From the NCBI GenBank assembly GCA_945866505.1, contig CAMBHH010000166.1, forward strand, positions 1 through 7,683: DNA of 7,683 nt, given 5' to 3'. The DNA comes from Flavobacterium psychrophilum. GTDB lineage: Bacteria > Bacteroidota > Bacteroidia > Flavobacteriales > Flavobacteriaceae. Under the pieces are notes generated by a model. That model was given only the letters and a program-made list of their open reading frames with translations, was not told the DNA's origin and ran no database searches. Position numbers and translations under genes: made by a program. Of the stretch, positions 1-5,360 are shown in pieces (the stretch's first letter is position 1; every line of letters begins with the position of its first letter).

Positions 1-1021
1 CAACTTGTCTTACATTTATATTCGTGGAGAATATATGTGGGTTTACAAAATTTTAGAAAGAGCTATCGCCGAAGCAAAAGCGGCAGGCTGGTTAGGAAAA
101 AATATATTAGGCACAGGGTACGATTTAGAACTCTATGTTCAAATTGGAGCTGGAGCGTACATTTGTGGGGAAGAAACCGCATTAATCGAATCATTGGAAG
201 GAAAAAGAGGAAATCCTCGAATCAAGCCACCATTCCCAGCAGTTTCAGGACTTTGGGCCAATCCAACGGTGGTAAATAATGTAGAAACTATTGCCGCAGT
301 GCCTTGGATTATAAACAATTCAGGAGCCGATTATGCTAAAATTGGAATCGGTCGTTCTACTGGAACCAAATTAATTTCTGCTTCAGGACACATTAAAAAT
401 CCAGGTGTTTATGAAATCGAAATGGGATTGAGCGTTTACGAATTTATGAATTCTGATGAATATTTGGGTGGAATGAGTTCTGATAGACCTTTGAAAGCCT
501 TTGTTCCCGGAGGATCATCTGTTCCTGTTTTACCAGCACATTTAATTTACAAAACAGCCAATGGCGACGACCGATTAATGACTTACGAAAGTTTAAGCGA
601 CGGTGGTTTTGCAACGGGTTCAATGTTAGGTTCAGGAGGATTTATAGTTTATAACGACACTTCTTGCATCGTTCGAAATACTTGGAATTTTGCTCGTTTT
701 TACCACCACGAAAGCTGTGGACAATGTTCGCCTTGTCGTGAAGGAACAGGATGGATGGAAAAAGTATTGCATAGAATAGAAAACGGTCACGGTCGTGAAG
801 AAGACATCGATTTGCTTTTGAGTATTCAAAGTAAAATTGAAGGAAACACGATTTGTCCATTGGGTGATGCCGCGGCTTGGCCAGTGGCAGCAGCGATTCG
901 TCATTTTAGAGATGAGTTTGAATATCATATTCGTTTTCCGGAAAAAATAAAAAATAGAGACCATTTTGTTGCTGAACCTTTTGTAAGTGTGAAGCATTTG
1001 GTTGGAAAACAAGCTGTATAA
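1..1021 (+). CDS. nuoF: NADH-quinone oxidoreductase subunit F (NuoF), 5'-truncated by the window edge
   Basis: Peripheral-arm subunit of complex I that oxidises NADH with FMN and passes electrons to the 4Fe-4S cluster N3. The reading frame is open from base 2 to the TAA at 1019-1021; taking the TTG at base 5 as residue 1, 338 residues are visible. Comparison of the N3 cysteines with E. coli NuoF (445 aa, recalled) suggests about 113 N-terminal residues lie off the left edge, including the glycine-rich NADH/FMN-binding part. Visible family hallmarks are YIYIRGEY (3-10), GAGAYICGEETALIESLEGK (48-67), the KPPFPA stretch (75-80) and VNNVET (90-95). The N3 ligands are C238, C241 and C244 (ESCGQCSPCREG) plus C284 (TICPLGDAA). 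TTG at base 5 is internal, not a start. The next gene begins 7 nt after the stop, but it is not nuoG, which is the usual neighbour. Identity is certain from motifs; no defect is seen. Confidence 0.97.
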   Translation, partial: NLSYIYIRGEYMWVYKILERAIAEAKAAGWLGKNILGTGYDLELYVQIGAGAYICGEETALIESLEGKRGNPRIKPPFPAVSGLWANPTVVNNVETIAAVPWIINNSGADYAKIGIGRSTGTKLISASGHIKNPGVYEIEMGLSVYEFMNSDEYLGGMSSDRPLKAFVPGGSSVPVLPAHLIYKTANGDDRLMTYESLSDGGFATGSMLGSGGFIVYNDTSCIVRNTWNFARFYHHESCGQCSPCREGTGWMEKVLHRIENGHGREEDIDLLLSIQSKIEGNTICPLGDAAAWPVAAAIRHFRDEFEYHIRFPEKIKNRDHFVAEPFVSVKHLVGKQAV

Positions 1022-1028
1022 TATATGT

Positions 1029-1595
1029 ATGAAAAAATTAATAATTGTTTTTACTATTTTCATTTTTTCTTTAAACATTCAAGCTCAAGGAAGATTTAAT
1101 GGTTATGTTGTAACAAATGCAAATGATACCATTAAATGTAAATTTTCTTTAGAAATGAACATTTTTAATGATTCACTTTTTTATGATTCTGGAATAAGTG
1201 ATAGAGCCAAAATATTTAAGGAAAATGGAGAAAAAGTAAAATATTTGCCAACTGAATTGAAAACGGTTTTTATAACTGGACCGAAACAAGGAGATTACAA
1301 ATTTGTTAGTTTAGAGCAGGACAAAAAACATTTCTTTCATGAAAAAATTATTGGAAAATTGTCTTACTACATATTGTATAAAGGAAATTTAGGAGGTGGA
1401 TTCCCATTGCAAAACCCTTATTTTCTTAAAGATGGAAAGCTATTACAAATAAGTGGATTTAGTGCAAGGAAGAAATTTGGAGAACTAATAAAAGATTATC
1501 CTGAATTATATGAAAAATGGATGGCTTCAAATGATTATTATAAAACAGGACAGTTTCCAGAAGTCATACAATTATATAATGAGCATTTCAAATAA
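1029..1595 (+). CDS. small secreted protein of unknown function between nuoF and nuoG
   Basis: Predicted 188-aa exported protein with no visible complex I feature. I chose ATG 1029 because it places a classical signal peptide at the N-terminus (MKKLIIVFTIFIFSLNIQA, cleavage likely after A19). The in-frame ATG at 1002 would add nine residues inside the nuoF end, and the ATG at 1025 is in another frame. There is no lipobox, and C37 is the only cysteine. The mature part has a GYVVTNANDTIKCKF segment (25-39), ENGEKVKYLPTELKTVFITG (65-84), a FFHEKIIGKLSYYILYKG segment (102-119), and a C-terminal KDYPELYEKW...PEVIQLYN region (155-184). From memory, this order (a 'G-x-x-x-T..DTI' strand, a 'Y-x-P-x-E/D-I/L' strand, a 'GK-x-S-x-Y' strand, then '.D-x-P.L..k......ivx-x-YN') recurs in small periplasmic or surface proteins of Bacteroidota of unknown role; I cannot name a family. 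GC counted by hand is about 25% over 1081-1200, against about 40% in sampled lines of nuoF and nuoG, so it looks acquired or under different constraint. The 7-nt gap to nuoF implies co-transcription. Confidence 0.85.
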   Translation: MKKLIIVFTIFIFSLNIQAQGRFNGYVVTNANDTIKCKFSLEMNIFNDSLFYDSGISDRAKIFKENGEKVKYLPTELKTVFITGPKQGDYKFVSLEQDKKHFFHEKIIGKLSYYILYKGNLGGGFPLQNPYFLKDGKLLQISGFSARKKFGELIKDYPELYEKWMASNDYYKTGQFPEVIQLYNEHFK

Positions 1596-1652
1596 GAACA
1601 AAACATAAGTATTAGCTAAATTTTCAGAAATAATTTTCAAAATCCAACAACT

Positions 1653-1680
1653 TGAAACCTGAAACCTGAAACTTTAAACA
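1653..1680. repeat. 7-bp tandem repeat spacer just upstream of nuoG
   Basis: The 94-bp gap 1596-1689 ends in three head-to-tail heptamers, TGAAACC (1653-1659), TGAAACC (1660-1666) and TGAAACT (1667-1673), followed by a degenerate TTAAACA (1674-1680). The repeat stops 9 nt before the nuoG ATG, so the leader of nuoG is A-rich and unstructured, which suits Bacteroidota initiation without a Shine-Dalgarno sequence. The rest of the gap (1596-1652) is AT-rich with no convincing terminator or promoter. I recall similar TGAAAC-type runs in other Flavobacterium intergenic regions, but cannot verify that here. Confidence 0.7.
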
Positions 1681-1689
1681 AAACAAGAA

Positions 1690-2739
1690 ATGAAAGTAAC
1701 AATAGACGGTCATGAGATTGAGGTAGAGCCAGGAACAACAATCCTGCAAGCGGCCAGAATGATTGGAGGAGAAGTAGTTCCGCCAGCCATGTGCTACCAT
1801 TCTAAACTAAAAGGAAGCGGTGGAAAATGCCGTTGTTGTTTATCGGAAGTTTCCAAAGGAAGTGAAGCCGACCCAAGACCAATGCCAAAATTAATGGCTT
1901 CCTGCGTAACGGGTTGTATGGACGGAATGGAAGTAAAAACCAAATCGTCGCCTAGAGTACAAGAGGCACAAAAAGCGGTGACAGAATTCTTATTAATCAA
2001 CCATCCTTTGGATTGTCCAGTTTGTGACCAAGCGGGTGAATGTGATTTGCAGAATTTAAGTTTCGAACACGGAAAATCAGAAAGTCGTTTTATTGAAGAA
2101 AAAAGAACTTTCGAACCAGAAGACATTGGGCCGAATATTCAATTGCATATGAATCGTTGTATTCTTTGCTACCGTTGTGTGATGGTTGCTGACCAAATCA
2201 CTGACGACAGAGTTCACGGCGTGATGGATAGAGGAGATCATTCGAATATTTCGACTTGTATTTCGCACGCTATCGATAATGAGTTTTCAGGAAATATGAT
2301 TGATGTGTGTCCAGTTGGTGCTTTGACTGACAAGACATTTAGATTCAAATCTAGAGTATGGTTCAATAAACCTTACGACGCACACAGAGATTGCCCTACT
2401 TGTTCAGGAAAAACCACGGTTTGGATGTTTGGTGGAGAAATTCAAAGAGTAACTGGTAGAAAAGACGAATTTCACGAAATTGATGAATTTATTTGTAACG
2501 GATGTCGTTTTGACCATAAAGACGTCAACGATTGGATCATTGAAGGCCCAAGAGCTTTTGAAAAAGATTCAGTTATCAACCAGAATAATTACACTCGAAA
2601 ATTAGAAAAAGTACTCATTAATACCGAGGAAACTATTCTTTTAGGAAGAGAACAAGACCGAAAAAAATTAAGTATGGCCGAAATTGATTACAACGAAAAA
2701 ATAGACGGTAACCCATTAAATTCTAAAAAAAATGGATAG
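1690..2739 (+). CDS. nuoG: NADH-quinone oxidoreductase subunit G (NuoG), short form without molybdopterin domain
   Basis: Iron-sulfur subunit of the complex I peripheral arm, carrying electrons from NuoF towards NuoI. It is 349 aa, against about 900 in E. coli; the C-terminal molybdopterin-oxidoreductase-like domain is absent, as I recall is usual in Flavobacteria, so this is not a broken gene. Residues 1-90 form the 2Fe-2S ferredoxin domain (N1b; C35, C47, C50 and probably C72). H105, C109, C112 and C118 give the His-ligated N5 cluster (HPLDCPVCDQAGECDL). C157, C160, C163 and C207 give N4 (CILCYRC and CPVGAL). At 235-272, where cluster N7 would be, the pattern is C-x2-C-x30-C-x2-C (CPTC and CNGC), not C-x2-C-x3-C-x27-C. 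The last ~50 residues are hydrophilic and Lys/Glu-rich. The start at 1690 gives the expected MKVTIDG opening and has A-rich DNA upstream. The end overlaps nuoH by 8 nt. Confidence 0.96.
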   Translation: MKVTIDGHEIEVEPGTTILQAARMIGGEVVPPAMCYHSKLKGSGGKCRCCLSEVSKGSEADPRPMPKLMASCVTGCMDGMEVKTKSSPRVQEAQKAVTEFLLINHPLDCPVCDQAGECDLQNLSFEHGKSESRFIEEKRTFEPEDIGPNIQLHMNRCILCYRCVMVADQITDDRVHGVMDRGDHSNISTCISHAIDNEFSGNMIDVCPVGALTDKTFRFKSRVWFNKPYDAHRDCPTCSGKTTVWMFGGEIQRVTGRKDEFHEIDEFICNGCRFDHKDVNDWIIEGPRAFEKDSVINQNNYTRKLEKVLINTEETILLGREQDRKKLSMAEIDYNEKIDGNPLNSKKNG

Positions 2740-3784
2740 TACATTTATTATAGAAAAAAGCGTTGTAATTTTCGTAGTGTTTGCCATAACAATGCTCATG
2801 GCGATGTACTCTACTTGGGCCGAACGAAAAGTAGCAGCTTTTCTTCAAGACAGAGTTGGACCCAATCGTGCCGGTTGGGGCGGATTATTTCAGCCGATGG
2901 CCGATGGATTGAAATTGTTTGCCAAAGAAGAATTTTCACCAAACACACCTAATCAATTTTTATTTACAGTAGGTCCAGGAATAGCAATGGCGACCGCATT
3001 GATGACAAGTGCAGTTATCCCTTGGGGAGACCGTTTTCATATTTTTGGAAGAGATATTTTGTTACAAGCCACTGATATTAACGTTGGTATTTTATATATT
3101 ATTGGTATTGTATCTATTGGTGTTTACGGTATTATGATTGGAGGATGGGCTTCGAACAATAAATTTTCGTTGATTGGAGCCGTTCGAGCTTCATCGCAAA
3201 TGGTTTCTTATGAAGTGGCTATGGGATTGTCGATTGTGGCTTTATTAATGATGACAGGAACATTGAGTTTGAAAGAAATTACAGAACAGCAATCAGGAAT
3301 GAGTTGGAACGTTTTTTACCAACCTATTTCCTTTTTGATATTTTTAATTTGCGCTTTTGCGGAAACTAACAGAACACCTTTCGATTTAGCGGAATGTGAA
3401 ACGGAATTGATTGGTGGATATCATACTGAATATTCATCTATGAGAATGGGTTTTTATTTATTTGCTGAATATGCCAATATGTTTGTGTCTTCAACGATTT
3501 TGGCTGTATTATTTTTCGGTGGATATAATTATCCAGGAATGAGTTGGGTTGTTGAAAACTGGGGTGTAAATATTGCTAATGTATTAGGAATTGGAACTTT
3601 ATTTGTAAAATTATGCGGGTTCATCTTCTTTTTCATGTGGGTTCGCTGGACCATTCCAAGGTTTAGATACGATCAATTGATGCATTTGGGTTGGAGAATT
3701 TTGATTCCGTTATCCATTATCAATATTATGATTACTGGGATTGTGCTTTTGAGAGGAGAAATTTTTGCTTATTTTGGGTTGTAA
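2732..3784 (+). CDS. nuoH: NADH-quinone oxidoreductase subunit H (NuoH)
   Basis: Integral membrane subunit that joins the peripheral and membrane arms and forms much of the quinone-binding chamber. It is 350 aa, with about eight hydrophobic helices, close to the usual length. Conserved loops are intact: ERKVAAFLQDRVGPNRAGWG (31-50) running into the QPMADGLKLFAKE segment (54-66); GGWASNNKFSLIGAVRASSQ (137-156) leading to MVSYE; and FAETNRTPFDLAECETELIG (209-228) followed by GYHTEYSSMRMG (229-240) and FAEYANM (244-250), which carry the acidic residues of the quinone-side channel. ATG 2732 is needed to keep transmembrane helix 1 (about residues 8-28). It lies inside the end of nuoG (ATGGATAG holds both the start and the nuoG TAG), which suggests translational coupling. 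A run of A residues precedes the start. The next gene, nuoI, is separated by an unusually long 160-bp gap. Confidence 0.97.
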   Translation: MDSTFIIEKSVVIFVVFAITMLMAMYSTWAERKVAAFLQDRVGPNRAGWGGLFQPMADGLKLFAKEEFSPNTPNQFLFTVGPGIAMATALMTSAVIPWGDRFHIFGRDILLQATDINVGILYIIGIVSIGVYGIMIGGWASNNKFSLIGAVRASSQMVSYEVAMGLSIVALLMMTGTLSLKEITEQQSGMSWNVFYQPISFLIFLICAFAETNRTPFDLAECETELIGGYHTEYSSMRMGFYLFAEYANMFVSSTILAVLFFGGYNYPGMSWVVENWGVNIANVLGIGTLFVKLCGFIFFFMWVRWTIPRFRYDQLMHLGWRILIPLSIINIMITGIVLLRGEIFAYFGL

Positions 3785-3800
3785 TTAAGTAGACAAAAAC

Positions 3801-3880
3801 TCTAGCCCTGATAGAAACGGCATCCTTTTGTTTTGGGGTTCAAAACAAAAGATATAGTGAATAACAGGACTAAGCTTCAA
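3801..3880 (+). ncRNA. structured repeat-RNA-like element, possibly Flavo-1 motif
   Basis: Lies in the nuoH-nuoI gap. A perfect 11-bp stem, CTTTTGTTTTG (3825-3835) with CAAAACAAAAG (3841-3851), closes a GGGTT loop. Around it an outer helix pairs TAGCCCTG (3803-3810) with CAGGACTA (3865-3872), 7 of 8 positions matching with one C/A mismatch. The unpaired arms hold GATAGAAACGGCAT on the left and ATATAGTGAATAA on the right, then AAGCTTC. From memory, this layout (CCC-GATAG-CGGcatCCTTTT-hairpin-AAAAGATatagcGgATAgc-GGG-AgCTtC) is a common dispersed intergenic element in Flavobacterium, and I believe it matches the Rfam Flavo-1 RNA motif, which has no known function. The hand-seen pairing is firm; the family name is recalled, not searched. 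The strand is given as + because the recalled consensus reads that way. It is not followed by a T-run, so it is not a simple intrinsic terminator. Confidence 0.6.
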
Positions 3881-3910
3881 GAAAAGAAAATATAAGAAAA
3901 TCAAATTTTA

Positions 3911-3944
3911 ATCCCGAAGTTCGGAATCTAAAATCTATAATTAA
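3911..3944. repeat. small palindromic spacer abutting the nuoI start
   Basis: A short perfect inverted repeat, CCGAA-G-TTCGG (3914-3924), is followed by an AATCTAAAATCTATAATTAA tract that runs directly into the nuoI ATG at 3945. The ATCTA unit occurs twice (3926-3930 and 3933-3937). The A/T-only stretch next to the ATG suits Bacteroidota translation starts. The hairpin is too small and lacks a T-tract for an intrinsic terminator. I recall near-identical 'CGAAGTTCGGAATCTAAAATC' spacers elsewhere in Flavobacterium; unverified here. Confidence 0.55.
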
Positions 3945-4490
3945 ATGTCAATACAAGAAATATCACTTTCAGGAAGAAAAAAAGTAGTTTCTAAAAAGGA
4001 GATGACTTTTGCAGAGCGAATGTATCTTATAACCATCTTCAAAGGTTTGGGGATTACGATTAAGCACTTTTTTCGAAAAAAGGCGACCATTCAATATCCA
4101 GAACAAGTGCGTGAGTTTAGCCCTGTTTATCGTGGTCAACATATGTTGAAACGCGACGAGCAAGGTCGTGAAAACTGCACCGCTTGTGGGTTATGCGCTT
4201 TGTCTTGCCCTGCTGAGGCCATTACAATGAAAGCGGAAGAACGCAAAGCAGATGAAAAACATTTGTACCGCGAAGAGAAATATGCTTCGATTTATGAAAT
4301 TAATATGTTGCGTTGTATTTTTTGTGGTTTGTGTGAAGAAGCTTGCCCGAAAGATGCCATTTATTTGACGATTTCGAAAGAATTAGTTCCTGCCAATTAC
4401 ACTAGGGAAGATTTTATTTTTGGAAAAGATAAATTGGTAATGCCACTAGAAATGGCTGTTAAAAATACTCAACTTAAAAACGCTAACTAA
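3945..4490 (+). CDS. nuoI: NADH-quinone oxidoreductase subunit I (NuoI), 2x[4Fe-4S] ferredoxin-like
   Basis: Peripheral-arm subunit carrying clusters N6a and N6b between NuoG and cluster N2 in NuoB. It is 181 aa, matching the family. Two complete ferredoxin motifs are present: C78, C81, C84, C88 (CTACGLCALSCP) and C124, C127, C130, C134 (CIFCGLCEEACP). In this fold the fourth Cys of each motif ligates the other cluster. Residues 20-45 include an amphipathic segment (RMYLITIFKGLGITIKHFF) that sits on the membrane next to NuoH. The motif YPEQVREFSPVYRGQHML (51-68) precedes the first cluster. Start 3945 is preferred over in-frame ATGs at 4002 and 4020, which would cut into the conserved N-terminal helix. 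The stop TAA overlaps the nuoJ ATG by one base (TAATG), a sign of coupled translation. Confidence 0.97.
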   Translation: MSIQEISLSGRKKVVSKKEMTFAERMYLITIFKGLGITIKHFFRKKATIQYPEQVREFSPVYRGQHMLKRDEQGRENCTACGLCALSCPAEAITMKAEERKADEKHLYREEKYASIYEINMLRCIFCGLCEEACPKDAIYLTISKELVPANYTREDFIFGKDKLVMPLEMAVKNTQLKNAN

Positions 4491-5032
4491 TGATACACAT
4501 TCCAGATATAGCGAGTGCAACCCCAATACAAATTTTGTTTTCTGTGTTATCTATTATTACGTTGGCAACAGCTTTTTTGGCAATTTATAGCAAAAAACCG
4601 ATGCATAATGCTATTTATTTAGTGATTTGTTTCACCTCAATTTCAGGGCACTATTTATTGTTAAACGCTCAGTTTTTGGCATTCGTAAACTTGATTGTAT
4701 ATGTAGGAGCAATAATGATTTTAATGCTGTTTACCATAATGTTGATGAACTTGAATAATGAAGATGAAGTACATAAACCTAGAGTTACCAGGCTTGGAGC
4801 AATTGTATTGTTCTGTTTAATGTGTATTGTTCTAATCGCAATTTTTATGAATTCCAAACCTATTGCAGACGGAAGTTATGATGTAACAGGCGAGGATTAT
4901 CAATCTATCAATATTCTTGGTAAAGTATTACTCAACGAATATATGGTTCCTTTTGAATTTGCATCGGTATTGCTTTTGGTCGCGATGATTGGTGCGGTTT
5001 TATTGTCTAAAAAAGAAAAATTAGAGAAATAG
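4490..5032 (+). CDS. nuoJ: NADH-quinone oxidoreductase subunit J (NuoJ)
   Basis: Small membrane subunit between NuoH and NuoK that takes part in coupling redox chemistry to proton movement. It is 180 aa with five predicted helices at about 12-33, 39-58, 62-86, 101-120 and 154-173. The hallmark third helix is present ([20 protein letters not shown], 65-84), where NuoJ/ND6 has its pi-bulge. The last helix is preceded by [20 protein letters not shown] (150-169), also typical. The extramembrane loop at 121-150 is polar. It starts within the nuoI stop codon and ends one base before the nuoK ATG, so it is part of a tightly packed cistron block. Confidence 0.95.
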   Translation: MIHIPDIASATPIQILFSVLSIITLATAFLAIYSKKPMHNAIYLVICFTSISGHYLLLNAQFLAFVNLIVYVGAIMILMLFTIMLMNLNNEDEVHKPRVTRLGAIVLFCLMCIVLIAIFMNSKPIADGSYDVTGEDYQSINILGKVLLNEYMVPFEFASVLLLVAMIGAVLLSKKEKLEK

Positions 5033-5033
5033 T

Positions 5034-5354
5034 ATGGATAATATTTTAAACCAAATTGGTATTGAAAACTACATTTTCCTTTCGGTTATACTTTTTTGTA
5101 TTGGCGTTTTTGGAGTTTTATACAGACGAAATGCCATTGTTGTATTTATGTCGATTGAAATTATGTTGAATGCAATCAACCTTTTGTTTGCCGCTTTTTC
5201 TACCTATCATCAAGATGCGCAAGGTCAAATTTTTGTGTTTTTCTCCATGGCTGTTGCTGCTGCAGAAGTTGCAGTTGGATTGGCAATTTTAGTTTCGATA
5301 TTTAGAAATTTGCACAGCATTGATGTCAGTATTTTGAAAAATTTAAAAGGATAA
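5034..5354 (+). CDS. nuoK: NADH-quinone oxidoreductase subunit K (NuoK)
   Basis: Small membrane subunit (ND4L equivalent) of complex I. It is 106 aa, with three helices at about 12-30, 34-56 and 67-90. The two buried glutamates needed for proton transfer are in place: E42 in [14 protein letters not shown] and E78 in [11 protein letters not shown] (these correspond to E36 and E72 of E. coli NuoK). The conserved GVLYRRNAI loop (27-35) lies before the second helix. There is a 1-nt gap to nuoJ and a 6-nt gap to nuoL. No anomaly is seen. Confidence 0.96.
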   Translation: MDNILNQIGIENYIFLSVILFCIGVFGVLYRRNAIVVFMSIEIMLNAINLLFAAFSTYHQDAQGQIFVFFSMAVAAAEVAVGLAILVSIFRNLHSIDVSILKNLKG

Positions 5355-5360
5355 TAATCG

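Noticed and set aside
632..1078. 148-codon open frame on the minus strand across the nuoF end and the start of the secreted-protein gene
   Set aside because: It is antisense to conserved NuoF coding sequence, including the N3 cysteines, and its translation shows no domain; it is a shadow.
1619..1689. Possible Bacteroidota promoter upstream of nuoG (TAATTTTC at 1631-1638 resembles the -7 TAnnTTTG)
   Set aside because: The last base differs and no TTTG -33 element is found at proper spacing, so it is too weak to call.
1022..1689. Insertion sequence or transposon carrying the secreted-protein gene
   Set aside because: I see no transposase, terminal inverted repeats or target duplication around the gene.
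1690..2739. NuoG truncated by frameshift or premature stop
   Set aside because: The sequence after the stop is nuoH at once, with no residual molybdopterin-domain coding sequence, and short NuoG is, as I recall, normal for this group.
3825..3851. Hairpin after nuoH as a Rho-independent terminator
   Set aside because: The stem is AT-rich and followed by GATATAG, not a T-run, and it sits inside a wider paired structure within an operon that continues.
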